Position numbers and translations under genes: made by a program
From: Parafrigoribacterium mesophilum
Lineage (GTDB): Bacteria; Actinomycetota; Actinomycetes; Actinomycetales; Microbacteriaceae
Direction: 5' to 3'
DNA length: 64,000 bases
Assembly (NCBI RefSeq): GCF_039652555.1
Contig: NZ_JBDJAF010000003.1
Span: 1 to 64,000 of the forward strand
The notes under the pieces: model-generated
Told to the model about the DNA's origin: nothing
Database searches by the model: none
The model's input: only the letters and a program-made list of their open reading frames with translations
Shown here: one piece after another, positions 15,707 to 24,148 of the stretch
Numbering within the stretch: position 1 is the stretch's first letter
Layout: each line of letters begins with the position of its first letter

Positions 15707-16819
15707 CTAGTGGTCGTAGTTCACAGAGACGCTATCGCTGGTCGGATGCGACTGGCAGGTGAGGATGTAACCGGCGGCGAGTTCCTCCGGCTCGAGCGCG
15801 TAGTTCTCGTCCATCTCGATCGTTCCGGCGGTGAGCTTGGCCCGGCAGGTGCCACACACCCCGCCTGCGCAGGCGAAGGGCACATCGGGACGCACCCGCA
15901 GCGCGGCGCTGAGGATCGTCTCCCGGCCGTGCGCCGCGGTGGTGATCGACGCGGTGCGGCCATCCAGGGTGAAGTTGATGGTGCGCACTCCGGCGCCCTC
16001 GTCGATGGGAAGCACCGGCGGCGGCCCGGTGAATTCAGGGCGGTCGGTGGTGAACAGCTCGAAATGCACGTTCTCCCGCGGTACTCCGGCTTCGGCAAGG
16101 GTGTCGCGGCAGAGTTGCACGAGTTCGAACGGGCCGCAGAGGAACCATTCGTCGACGTCGCCGGGCCGCAGCAGGTGCTGCAGGAACAGGGCGAGCCGCT
16201 GCGCGTCGAGCCGGCCGGACATCAGCTCCGAGTTGCGCACCTCGCGCGTGAGCACGTGGTACAGGCCGAACCGGGAGGGGTACCGGTCCTTCAAGTCGGC
16301 GAGTTCCTCGAGGAACATCACGTCCATGGCGGTGCGATTCGAGTAGAGCAGGCTGAATTTGGCGTGCGGCGCCGTGTTCAGGATGCTGCGGGTGAGCGCC
16401 ATGATCGGGGTCACGCCGCTTCCGGCGACGACCGCGGCGTAGTGCTTGGTGCTGGCCGGATCGATGTCGGTGGTGAACGTGCCCTGCGGGCTCATCACCT
16501 CGAGCACATCGCCGGCGTGCAGTGACTGGTTCGCCCAGCTCGAGAACACGCCGCCGATATCCCGTTTGATCGCGACGCGCACCTCCCCCGGCACCGGAGA
16601 CGAGCAGATCGAATAGCTGCGGCGCATGTCCCTTCCCGCGACCCGGCCACGAAGGGCGAGGTACTGGCCGGGCTCGAAGTCGTACTCGTCAGCGAGCGCC
16701 TCCGGCACGTCGAAGGTGACCTCGATCGAGTCCTCGGTGAGCCGGCGCACGGCCCGGACGGTGAGCGGATGGAACCTGGCCCGTTTGCGCTGACGGTCGG
16801 CTGTGGTGGGTCCTGCCAC
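15707..16819 (-). CDS. paaE: Phenylacetyl-CoA epoxidase reductase subunit PaaE
   Basis: PaaE passes electrons from NADPH through FAD and a [2Fe-2S] centre to the PaaA di-iron site. The 370-residue product has an FAD domain (RRSYSICSSP), an NAD-binding domain (VVAGSGVTPIMALTRSIL and FLCGPFELVQLCRDTL) and a C-terminal plant-type ferredoxin domain. The ferredoxin ligands are C-x4-C-x2-C in CAGGVCGTCRAKL (about 315-323) and a fourth Cys in LTCQSHP. GTG 16819 is two bases after the paaD stop and has AAGGTG upstream. All cofactor motifs are present. Confidence 0.94.
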   Translation of the reverse strand: MAGPTTADRQRKRARFHPLTVRAVRRLTEDSIEVTFDVPEALADEYDFEPGQYLALRGRVAGRDMRRSYSICSSPVPGEVRVAIKRDIGGVFSSWANQSLHAGDVLEVMSPQGTFTTDIDPASTKHYAAVVAGSGVTPIMALTRSILNTAPHAKFSLLYSNRTAMDVMFLEELADLKDRYPSRFGLYHVLTREVRNSELMSGRLDAQRLALFLQHLLRPGDVDEWFLCGPFELVQLCRDTLAEAGVPRENVHFELFTTDRPEFTGPPPVLPIDEGAGVRTINFTLDGRTASITTAAHGRETILSAALRVRPDVPFACAGGVCGTCRAKLTAGTIEMDENYALEPEELAAGYILTCQSHPTSDSVSVNYDH

Positions 16820-16821
16820 GC

Positions 16822-17382
16822 TCAGTGCACCTTGAAGTAGTCGAACGGCTCGTGGCAGTTCTGGCAGACGTACAGCGCGCGGCAGGGTGCCGCCCCGAAT
16901 CGGGACTGCTGACGGGTGTCGCGGGATCCGCACTGCGGGCACGGCACGGCGATCGCGGCCCGGATCGGGCAGACCCCGGCCCTGGCCACGGGAGGCGCGA
17001 TCCCGAATTCCTCGAGCTTGCGTTTGCCGTCCTCGGACATCCAGTCGCTGGTCCAGGCCGGGGCGAGCACGGTGGTGACCACAGGCTCGGCGTAGCCGGC
17101 CGCGACGAGGGCCTTGCGAACATCGGTGGCCATCGAGGCGATCGCCGGGCAGCCAGAGTAGGTCGGCGTGATCGACACCCGCGCCACGCCGTCGACGACG
17201 GATGCCTCGCGCAAGACGCCGAGGTCCTCGATCGTGAGCACCGGCAGTTCGGGGTCGCACACCGTGGCGGCGACGTCCCAGACGGCCCGCGCCGCCGGGT
17301 CATCCGGCCTGGGCCGGGCGGTGCGCTCGTCCGCCACGATCTCACGCGGTGTGCGTTCATCCACCATCAAGGTCTGCATCAT
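16822..17382 (-). CDS. paaD: Phenylacetyl-CoA epoxidase maturation protein PaaD
   Basis: PaaD belongs to the MIP18/DUF59 family and is thought to help assemble the iron centres of the epoxidase. The 186-residue product has the DUF59 core CDPELPVLTIEDLGVLR and TYSGCPAIASMATDVR. A C-terminal zinc-ribbon-like module with CPQCGSRDT and CQNC follows, typical of PaaD. ATG 17382 overlaps the paaC stop (TGATG); a GTG at 17385 lies nearer the AGGAG and is an alternative start. It is translationally coupled to paaC. Confidence 0.93.
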   Translation of the reverse strand: MMQTLMVDERTPREIVADERTARPRPDDPAARAVWDVAATVCDPELPVLTIEDLGVLREASVVDGVARVSITPTYSGCPAIASMATDVRKALVAAGYAEPVVTTVLAPAWTSDWMSEDGKRKLEEFGIAPPVARAGVCPIRAAIAVPCPQCGSRDTRQQSRFGAAPCRALYVCQNCHEPFDYFKVH

Positions 17383-18221
17383 CACCAACTCGCTCCTGGA
17401 TGCTCGCGCGCGAGCACCTGCATTTCCGCCAACAACGGCCCGAGATACTCCGAGTGCGCGCCGGTGCGCCCGCCGCCCAGGGCGACGAAGCCCGCCGGCA
17501 CCTCAAGCCCAGCCTCGGCAAGCACGCCTGAGACAACGCGGTCGAAGTCGGCGCGCAGTTCCGACGGCCGCACCGCGACGCCGTCCGATTCGCCGATCGC
17601 GCCGACCTCGTCGATGACGGGATCGTCGCGGAACAGCTCGTCGACGTACGGCCAGGTCACCGCAAGTCCGGCGACCATCCGCCGATGCGATTCCTCGGTG
17701 CCGATGCCCAACCGCAGCACCCACTGCACGCTGTGGTCCCGGTGGTAGTCGACTTCCTTGACCGCTTTCGCGGCGATCGCGGCGAGGGTCGGCTCGGCGG
17801 AGTCGGTGAGCCGGCGGTACAGCTCGTACTGGTAGTGCGAGGCGACCAACTGCCGGGCGATGGTGCGCGCGAAGTCGCCGTTCGGCTGCTCGAACAGGTG
17901 CAGGCTGGTGAACTCGCGTTCGCCCCTGAAGTAGGCCAGGTCGTCCTCGGTCTTGTTCCAGGCGAGCGCGGCGAAACTCAAAAACGACCGGGCATGGCCG
18001 ATCTGATCGAGGGCGATGTTCGCCAGGGCGACATCCTCCTCCAGCTCCGGGGCGTGGGCGATCCAGGCGCCGAGGCGCTGCGCGAGGATGAGGGCGTCGT
18101 CACCGAGACCCAGCGCGTAGCGCGCCACGGCATCGGTCGGCAGGTGGCCGTCGACCGACGTCTGCGCGGCAATCTTCTCCGGTGTCAGCGCTCCCTGGAC
18201 GCCGGTGCTGGGCGTGTTCAC
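17382..18221 (-). CDS. paaC: Phenylacetyl-CoA epoxidase structural subunit PaaC
   Basis: PaaC is the non-catalytic ferritin-like partner of PaaA in the epoxidase. The 279-residue product is helical with family motifs LGLGDDALILAQRLGAWI, NIALDQIGHARSFL and KEVDYHRDHSVQWVLRLG. It keeps the fold but not the full di-iron ligand set, as expected for PaaC. GTG 18221 overlaps the paaB stop (GTGA), which decides the start. It lies in the operon paaA-B-C-D-E-G. Confidence 0.94.
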   Translation of the reverse strand: MNTPSTGVQGALTPEKIAAQTSVDGHLPTDAVARYALGLGDDALILAQRLGAWIAHAPELEEDVALANIALDQIGHARSFLSFAALAWNKTEDDLAYFRGEREFTSLHLFEQPNGDFARTIARQLVASHYQYELYRRLTDSAEPTLAAIAAKAVKEVDYHRDHSVQWVLRLGIGTEESHRRMVAGLAVTWPYVDELFRDDPVIDEVGAIGESDGVAVRPSELRADFDRVVSGVLAEAGLEVPAGFVALGGGRTGAHSEYLGPLLAEMQVLAREHPGASW

Positions 18222-18529
18222 AGGTGCCGCACCCCCTCCGACTTGGTGTAGTAGGTGGCATGCCGGTAGTCCTTGCCCTGCGGCGACTCGAAGAACGCGC
18301 CGCGCGCGTCGGGGTCGGATGCGGTGATCGCGTCGGCGGGGACGACCCACACCGAGACGCCTTCGTTACGGCGGGTGTACAGGTCGCGGGCGTTGCGGAC
18401 CGCCATGGTGGCATCCGGCGCGTGCAGCGAACCCGCGTGCACGTGCGACAGCCCACGAGAGGAGCGGATGAACACCTCCCAGAGCGGCCATTCCTCGTGC
18501 TGGCCGGCGGCTTGGCCCGGACTGCTCAC
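18218..18529 (-). CDS. paaB: Phenylacetyl-CoA epoxidase subunit PaaB
   Basis: PaaB is a small subunit that bridges PaaAC heterodimers in the epoxidase complex. The 103-residue product contains EEWPLWEVFIRSSRGLSHVH, the family signature, followed by ARDLYTRRNEGVSVWVVP. The start is GTG 18529, overlapping the paaA stop (GTGA). Its first 11 residues are not conserved in the family, but no later start has a better context. Confidence 0.93.
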   Translation of the reverse strand: MSSPGQAAGQHEEWPLWEVFIRSSRGLSHVHAGSLHAPDATMAVRNARDLYTRRNEGVSVWVVPADAITASDPDARGAFFESPQGKDYRHATYYTKSEGVRHL

Positions 18530-19488
18530 GACGCCAGCCTTTCGGATGCTGCGGTCTTGCGGGCGTATTCGGCGGCGGCCTCGCGCACCCAGGCGCCGTT
18601 TTCGTGCGCCGCACGCCGGTTCTCCATCCGCACGGCATTGCAGGCGCCGCCGCCGCGCAGCACCCGCTTGAACTCGTCCCAGTCCAGCGGTCCGTAGTCC
18701 CAGTGCCCGGTGTCCTCGTTCCACTTCAGGTCGGGGTCGGGGAAGGTCACGCCGAGCACCTCGGCCTGCGGCACGATCATGTCGACGAACCGCTGGCGCA
18801 GATCGTCGTTGCTGAACCGCTTGATGTTCCAGGCCATGCTCTGGGCCGAGTTCGGCGAGTCGCCGTCCGGCGGCCCAAACATCATCAGCGCCGGCGCGTA
18901 CCAGCGGTTCACCGATTCTTGGGCCATCTCCTGCTGCGCCGGGGTGCCGTGCATCAGCTCGAGCAGGATTTCAAAGCCCTGCCGCTGGTGGAACGATTCC
19001 TCCTTGCAGATGCGCACCATCGCTCGCCCGTACGGGGCGTAGGAGGCGCGGCACAGCGGCACCTGGTTGCAGATGGCGGCGCCGTCGACGAGCCAGCCGA
19101 TCGACCCCATGTCGGCCCAGGTGGGCGTGGGGTAGTTGAAGATCGACGAGTACTTGGCCTTGCCGGAGATGAGGTCGGCGGTCATGGTGTCCCTGGTGAC
19201 GCCGAGGGTCTGCGCCGCCGAGTACAGGTAGAGGCCGTGCCCGGCCTCGTCCTGCACCTTCGCCATCAGGATGGCCTTGCGTTTGAGACTGGGTGCGCGC
19301 GTGATCCAGTTACCCTCCGGCTGCATGCCGATGATCTCGGAGTGCGCGTGCTGCGACATCTGCCGGACCAGGGTGTGCCGATAGCCGTCCGGCATCCAGT
19401 CGGTCGGTTCCACCCGCTGGTCCGCGGCGATCAGTTCGTCGAACCGCGCCTGTCCGGCGGCTTCGTCAACGGCGGGAGTGGGAGCCAT
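18526..19488 (-). CDS. paaA: Phenylacetyl-CoA epoxidase catalytic subunit PaaA
   Basis: PaaA holds the di-iron site that epoxidises the aromatic ring of phenylacetyl-CoA. The 320-residue product shows the first ligand helix ending in KVQDEAGHGLYLYSAAQTLG and the second ligand helix ICKEESFHQRQGFE (E-E-x-x-H). The substrate-binding region YAPYGRAM is also present. ATG 19488 follows GAGGTGATCTG. It is the first gene of the paaABCDE-G operon. Two PaaR-like operators lie 25-66 bp upstream, between it and the divergent paaI. Confidence 0.95.
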   Translation of the reverse strand: MAPTPAVDEAAGQARFDELIAADQRVEPTDWMPDGYRHTLVRQMSQHAHSEIIGMQPEGNWITRAPSLKRKAILMAKVQDEAGHGLYLYSAAQTLGVTRDTMTADLISGKAKYSSIFNYPTPTWADMGSIGWLVDGAAICNQVPLCRASYAPYGRAMVRICKEESFHQRQGFEILLELMHGTPAQQEMAQESVNRWYAPALMMFGPPDGDSPNSAQSMAWNIKRFSNDDLRQRFVDMIVPQAEVLGVTFPDPDLKWNEDTGHWDYGPLDWDEFKRVLRGGGACNAVRMENRRAAHENGAWVREAAAEYARKTAASERLAS

Positions 19489-19512
19489 CAGATCACCTCA
19501 GCATTGATTTCG

Positions 19513-19554
19513 TCTGACCATTCAACCGGTCAACTAACCGACCGTTCGTTTAGT
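19513..19554. promoter_or_regulatory. Two PaaR-like operators in the paaA-paaI divergent promoter
   Basis: Two matches to the TetR-type palindrome ACCG-NN-CG-NN-CGGT (the core of the PaaR motif described in Corynebacterium, from memory) lie 20 bp apart. The proximal-to-paaI site reads ACCG-AC-CG-TT-CGTT and also keeps the flanks ACT and AGT. The other reads ACCA-TT-CA-AC-CGGT. They are placed to block both paaA and paaI-TetR transcription. The coordinates may be off by one base. Confidence 0.75.
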
Positions 19555-19602
19555 ATGGCATATCTGGCTAGGATACATTCGACGAGAAGAGGTGTCAACG
19601 AG

Positions 19603-20055
19603 ATGGCCGATGCTACCGCGGGCGACGTGTCCGGCGAAGTCACCGAGGATTACCGACCTCCCCAGACGATGCTGCGGGACGATCGCGCCTCGACGCAGCT
19701 GCTCGGGATGCAGGTGGTCGAGATGAGCCAGGGCCACGCCGTGGTCACCATGGTCGTCCGCGAGGACATGGCCAACGGGCACGGGATCGCCCACGGCGGC
19801 CTGGTGTTCACCCTGGCCGACACGGCCTTTGCGATGGCCTGCAATGCGGAGGGCAGCGTCACCGTGTCCTCCGGCGCCGAAATCACCTACTTCTCTCCCA
19901 CCTGGGTCGGCCAGGAACTGACCGCGACCGCACAGGTGCGCTCGATGCGCGGCCGCAGCGGCATCTATGACGTGCAGGTGTGCGCCGCCGGCCGCGTCGT
20001 GGCGGAGTTCCGCGGGCACAGCAGGCGAGTGCGCGAACTTCCAAACCATGCCTAG
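19603..20055 (+). CDS. paaI: Hotdog-fold acyl-CoA thioesterase PaaI
   Basis: PaaI hydrolyses ring-hydroxylated or stalled phenylacetyl-CoA products and frees trapped CoA. The 150-residue product has the hotdog catalytic motif GHGIAHGGLVFTLADTAFA and a following AEITYFSPTWVGQEL strand. The ATG at 19603 follows AGAGG; an upstream in-frame ATG at 19555 lies inside the operator and is less likely. Its stop overlaps the TetR start by eight bases, so the two are co-transcribed, divergent from paaA. Confidence 0.9.
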   Translation: MADATAGDVSGEVTEDYRPPQTMLRDDRASTQLLGMQVVEMSQGHAVVTMVVREDMANGHGIAHGGLVFTLADTAFAMACNAEGSVTVSSGAEITYFSPTWVGQELTATAQVRSMRGRSGIYDVQVCAAGRVVAEFRGHSRRVRELPNHA

Positions 20056-20644
20056 CGCGGCCACCGGACTGGAACGCATCCGGCACGACCGGGCGTCCAT
20101 CCTGCGGGTCGCGGTGGAGGTCTTCAACCAGCACGGCTACGACGCGACGTCGATGGGCGTGCTCGCCGAGAACCTTGGACTGACCAAGTCGGCGATCTAC
20201 CACCACGTCTCCGGCAAGGAGCACCTGCTCGAACTCGCGCTGGACGAAGCGCTCGGCGGCCTGGAGGCCATCCTCGACGACCCTCGGGCACGCACCGGCA
20301 GTAGCGGCGAGCGTCTGGAGTTCGTGCTCCGCAGCGCCGTCGGCGTGCTCACCGAGCGCCTGCCGTTCGTCACGCTCCTGGTGCGGCTGCGCGGCAACAC
20401 CGACATCGAGCGGCTCGCGATGGAGCGGCGACGCACCTTCGACCGCGCCGTGGCCGCGCTGGTCGACGAGGCGCGCAGCGAGGGGTCGTTGCGCAGCGAC
20501 GTTGACGCGCGCACCACCACCCGGCTGCTGTTCGGCATGATCAACTCGATCGTGGAGTGGTTCCGGCCCGGTGGCGCGATGACGGCGGACAGCCTCGCCG
20601 ACGACGTGATCAAAGTCGCCTTCTACGGTGTGCTCAACAAGTAG
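20048..20644 (+). CDS. TetR/AcrR family regulator, PaaR-like (first copy)
   Basis: The 198-residue product has an N-terminal TetR helix-turn-helix (YDATSMGVLAENLGLTKSAI, then YHHVSGKEHLLELALDEAL). The C-terminal ligand-binding domain ends in LLFGMINSIVEWFRPGG. It follows paaI and faces the operators of the divergent promoter, so it is probably the repressor of the paa genes with phenylacetyl-CoA as inducer, by analogy with known PaaR proteins. It is clearly paralogous to the TetR at 26891-27565, which shares the GMINSIVEW motif and most of the DNA-binding helix. Which copy binds which site is not known. Confidence 0.85.
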   Translation: MPSAATGLERIRHDRASILRVAVEVFNQHGYDATSMGVLAENLGLTKSAIYHHVSGKEHLLELALDEALGGLEAILDDPRARTGSSGERLEFVLRSAVGVLTERLPFVTLLVRLRGNTDIERLAMERRRTFDRAVAALVDEARSEGSLRSDVDARTTTRLLFGMINSIVEWFRPGGAMTADSLADDVIKVAFYGVLNK

Positions 20645-20666
20645 GCACCGGACCTGTCGAGCCGGC

Positions 20667-21374
20667 CTAGCTGGCCGCGTTGCCGAGGTAGGCGCCGCGC
20701 ACTTCTGGCAGCTCGACCAACTCGGCCGGTGCGCCAGACAACGCCACCCTGCCGCGGTTCATGACAACCGCGCGATTGGCGATCTTGAATGACGCTCTGA
20801 CGTTCTGCTCGACCAGGAGCACCGCGAGGTTCTTCTCGTCCCGGAGCCTGGCCAGCACAGCCATGATCTCGGCCACCACCTTGGGCGCCAGGCCGATCGA
20901 TGGCTCGTCCAGCAGAATCGTCGTCGGCTGGGCCATGAGCCCGCGGCCGATCGCGACCATCTGCTGCTCGCCTCCGGAGAGGGTGCCAGCCAGTTGGCCC
21001 AGCCGGGTCTTCAGGCGCGGGAACAGCTCCAGAACCGGGTCAAGGTCGCCAGGGCCCTTTCTGGTCCATGCGCCCAGTGCGAGATTGTCCCGCACGGACA
21101 GGGTCGGGAAGCACAGCCGGTTCTCGGGCACGTGGGTGAGGCCCAGCGCCGCCATCTTCTCCGCCGGTGTGCCGGTGATCTCCTTCCCATCCAACATCAC
21201 CGAGCCGGCGGTGGGGCGGATGAGCCCGCTCACCGCGCGAAGCATGGTGGTCTTGCCTGCGCCGTTCGCCCCGACGACGGCGAGGATCTCACCGGCGGCC
21301 ACCTCGAGGCCGACCTCGTGCAGCACCTCGAGTTGCCCGTAGCCGGCATCCAGGCAGGAAACGACGAGACTCAT
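20667..21374 (-). CDS. livF: LIV-type ABC transporter ATP-binding protein LivF
   Basis: LivF is one of the two ATPases that drive branched-chain amino acid-type (HAAT) importers. The 235-residue product has Walker A GANGAGKTTMLRAVSG, signature TLSGGEQQMVAIGRGL and Walker B ILLDEPSIGL. ATG 21374 overlaps the stop of the upstream LivM-LivG fusion (ATGA). It is the last gene of the transporter operon, ends 22 bp from the convergent TetR gene, and lies inside the paa island. The substrate is inferred to be phenylacetate or a related acid rather than an amino acid. Confidence 0.9.
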   Translation of the reverse strand: MSLVVSCLDAGYGQLEVLHEVGLEVAAGEILAVVGANGAGKTTMLRAVSGLIRPTAGSVMLDGKEITGTPAEKMAALGLTHVPENRLCFPTLSVRDNLALGAWTRKGPGDLDPVLELFPRLKTRLGQLAGTLSGGEQQMVAIGRGLMAQPTTILLDEPSIGLAPKVVAEIMAVLARLRDEKNLAVLLVEQNVRASFKIANRAVVMNRGRVALSGAPAELVELPEVRGAYLGNAAS

Positions 21375-23275
21375 GCGTTCTCCTCCAACTCGACCAATTC
21401 GGATTCGGCTTCGTCGCGGTCGGTGCCGAGGTAGGCGACGACAACCGCCGGGTCGTTCCGCACCGCCTCCGGGTCTGAGTTGGCGATGAGCACTCCGTCG
21501 TCGAGGACGGCCACCTGGTCGGCGAGCGACATCACCTGGGCCACGTCGTGCTCGACGAGCACGATCGTCAGGCCCGCGGTGCGCAGTTGCCGCAGCAGGT
21601 CGGCCAGCGCGTCCCGCTCGGCGCCGCTGAGGCCGGCCATAGGTTCGTCGAGCAGCAGCAGCGCCGGCTCGCTGGCCAACGCCCGACAAACCTCCATCAT
21701 CCGTTGCCGCCCGAACGGCAGCGACGCGGCGAGTTCGTCGGCGACGTCGGTGAGCCGCATCGACGCCAGGATGCCCCGGGCGACCTGCAGATTGTTCTTC
21801 TGCTCGACACCCTGCAGGCCCAGCATGCCGCGCAGGATCCCGGCCCGGCCCTTCCGGTACCGACCCATGTAGACGTTGCCGACCACATCCGTCGAGGTGA
21901 ACACCTGGAGGTTCTGGAAGGTGCGGGTGAGCCCATGCTCGGCCGCGACGTGTGGTTTGCGGCCCTCGATGCTGCGGCCCAGGAAGGTGACGGTGCCGGC
22001 CGACGGCGCCAGCGCGCCGGAGATGATGTTGAAGCAGGTGGTTTTTCCGGCGCCGTTCGGGCCGATCAGCCCCAGGATCTTCCCGGCCGGAACCGTGAAG
22101 CTGACATCGTTCACGGCGACCACGCCGCCATACCGCTTGGTGAGATGTGACACGGTGAGGATCGGCTCGCCGACCGCCAGCGGTGCACTCACGCGCGGCA
22201 ATGGCGAGTCCTCGGTGTCGGGCGCCGCAGCGGACGGGTGGGCCCGCCGTGACCGGGTGACCAGTGTGCGCCACAGCGCACTGGCCGCCTGGTGCAAGCC
22301 GCCGGGCAGCAGCAGAATCGCGAGAATCAACACGATGCCGTAGCCGAGCAACTGCACCTCGCCCGTGGCGCCGGGGATGATCGCCGGGATCAGGTCGCGC
22401 ATCCCGTCACCCAGCAGGATGATCAGGAACGCGCCGGCGAGCGCGCCCCAGACCGAACCGAGGCCGCCGATCACAACCATCAACAGCAACTCGACCGACA
22501 CCTCGAAGCCCGCAGTCTCCGGCGAGACGATGGCCACCTGGTAGGCGTAGAAGACGCCGCCGATTCCGGCAAACGCCGCCGAGAGCACGAAGACCTTCAA
22601 CCGCAACGCGTAGGTGCTCACGCCGAGGCTTTCCGCCGCGACCTCCGAGTCGTTGATCGCGGACAGTGCCCGGCCGGCCCGGCTGCGGGTGAGGTTGACG
22701 GCGAGGATGATGCCGATCAGCACGAACGGGGCCACGAACCAGAAGAAGAACCCGTTGTTGTCGATGGTGATCCCGAGAATCACCGGGCGCGCGATGCCGT
22801 AGATCCCGGTGGTGCGTCCGGTGAAGTCCCACTCCCGCACCGCGATGGTCACGATGAACCCCAGTCCCAGGGTGGCCAGCGCCAAATAGTGGCCATGCAG
22901 ACGCATCAGCGGCAGTCCCACCAACAGGGCGACGAGCATGGCCGCGAGCACCGCGGCGCTCGCCGCCACGATGCCGGGCAGGTGGAACTTGGTGAGCAGG
23001 ATCGCGTGCGTGTACCCGCCGACGGCGAAGAAGGCGGCCTGGCCGAGGCTGACCTGGCCACCCAGTCCCATCAGCAGGTTCAGTCCGATGGCCGGCAGCG
23101 CGAAGATCATGGCGAACACGGCGATGTTCATCATCGAGGTGGAGGCGGTGAACGGAATCATCACGACGATGGCGATGAAGATGGCGCATCCGATCACCGC
23201 ACCGCGGTTGTTGCGCCAGAAGGTTCCGGAGAAGGCGGTCCGGTCCGCGAACGTCGTCGGGATCGCCATGGTCAT
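21371..23275 (-). CDS. Fused LIV-type permease and ATP-binding protein (LivM-LivG)
   Basis: The 634-residue product joins two normally separate subunits. Residues about 1-325 form a LivM-type permease with about nine membrane spans (NLLMGLGGQVSLGQAAFFAV motif, GGLGSVWGALAGAFLI). A charged linker of about 40 residues (RSRRAHPSAAAPDTEDSP) follows. Residues about 370-634 form a LivG-type ATPase with Walker A GPNGAGKTTCFNIISG, a variant signature LPFGRQRMMEVCRAL and Walker B LLLLDEPMAGLSG. ATG 23275 overlaps the livH stop. The frame is open throughout, so this is a real fusion and not an assembly break. Confidence 0.9.
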   Translation of the reverse strand: MTMAIPTTFADRTAFSGTFWRNNRGAVIGCAIFIAIVVMIPFTASTSMMNIAVFAMIFALPAIGLNLLMGLGGQVSLGQAAFFAVGGYTHAILLTKFHLPGIVAASAAVLAAMLVALLVGLPLMRLHGHYLALATLGLGFIVTIAVREWDFTGRTTGIYGIARPVILGITIDNNGFFFWFVAPFVLIGIILAVNLTRSRAGRALSAINDSEVAAESLGVSTYALRLKVFVLSAAFAGIGGVFYAYQVAIVSPETAGFEVSVELLLMVVIGGLGSVWGALAGAFLIILLGDGMRDLIPAIIPGATGEVQLLGYGIVLILAILLLPGGLHQAASALWRTLVTRSRRAHPSAAAPDTEDSPLPRVSAPLAVGEPILTVSHLTKRYGGVVAVNDVSFTVPAGKILGLIGPNGAGKTTCFNIISGALAPSAGTVTFLGRSIEGRKPHVAAEHGLTRTFQNLQVFTSTDVVGNVYMGRYRKGRAGILRGMLGLQGVEQKNNLQVARGILASMRLTDVADELAASLPFGRQRMMEVCRALASEPALLLLDEPMAGLSGAERDALADLLRQLRTAGLTIVLVEHDVAQVMSLADQVAVLDDGVLIANSDPEAVRNDPAVVVAYLGTDRDEAESELVELEENA

Positions 23276-24144
23276 GCCCTGCCTTGTCGTGGTTTCAGAA
23301 CCAGCCCCTGGGTACGGAAGATCAGCACGGCGATGAGGATGAAGAACGCCACGGCGTCGCGCAGCCCCGAGGCCAGATAGGCCGAGACGTACGACTCGAG
23401 CATTCCGAGCAGCAGCGCCCCGACGATCGCGGCCCGGAACGACGACAGGCCGCCCAGCACCGCCGCCACGAAGCCCTTCAGTCCGAGCAGCAGGCCACCG
23501 GACCAGATCGTGAGGTAGATCGGCGAATACACCACACCGGCCACGGCGCCGACCAACCCGGCAATGCCGAACGCCACGACGGAGGCCATCACCGGCGAGA
23601 TGCCGACGATCCTGGCCGCCACCGGTTGTTCGGCGCAGGCCCGCAGCGCCTTGCCCCACTTCGTTTTCTCGTAGAAGTACACGATTCCGCCGCCGACGAC
23701 GACGAGCGCGCCGAGCATCCAGAGTTCCTGCGAGCGGATGCTCACCCCGCCGATCAGCAGGTTCTCGCCCGGCAGCGCCGGCAGCCCCTTCGCCTCGGGG
23801 CCCCAGAGGATGAGCATCCCGGCCTCCAGCAGGATCGACACCCCGAGGGTGACGATGAGTGAGACCAGCACCGTCATGTTCTTGACCCTGGCGATGATGA
23901 CGCGTTCGACCAGCATGGAGACGACGGTCACCGAGAGGATGGCCACCAGGATGGCGAGGATCAGCGGCATACCGGCGGTCACCAACCAGATGGCGCCGAA
24001 GCCGGCCAGGGTGGCGTAGTCGCCCTGGGCGATGTTGATCACGTTGCGTACCGTGTAGACGGCGATCAGCCCGACGGCGAGCAGGGCATACACAGTTCCC
24101 TGTGACAGCCCTGCCACCGTCAGCTGCAGGAAGTCGGTGAGCAC
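23272..24144 (-). CDS. livH: LIV-type ABC transporter permease LivH
   Basis: The 290-residue inner-membrane permease has the LivH signature VYALLAVGLIAVYTVRNVIN near the N-terminus. A cytoplasmic ATPase-contact loop (RACAEQPVAARIVGI) and GGLSSFRAAIVGALLLG in the last third follow. GTG 24144 lies 5 bp after the binding-protein stop. It pairs with the fused LivM domain to form the membrane channel of the paa-linked importer. Confidence 0.92.
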   Translation of the reverse strand: MLTDFLQLTVAGLSQGTVYALLAVGLIAVYTVRNVINIAQGDYATLAGFGAIWLVTAGMPLILAILVAILSVTVVSMLVERVIIARVKNMTVLVSLIVTLGVSILLEAGMLILWGPEAKGLPALPGENLLIGGVSIRSQELWMLGALVVVGGGIVYFYEKTKWGKALRACAEQPVAARIVGISPVMASVVAFGIAGLVGAVAGVVYSPIYLTIWSGGLLLGLKGFVAAVLGGLSSFRAAIVGALLLGMLESYVSAYLASGLRDAVAFFILIAVLIFRTQGLVLKPRQGRA

Positions 24145-24148
24145 TCGA

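Noticed and set aside
21993..23400. Plus-strand frames rich in Gln, His, Arg and Asp opposite the LivM-LivG gene
   Set aside because: The composition is that of complement-frame translation of a GC-rich membrane protein. No start context or domain is present.
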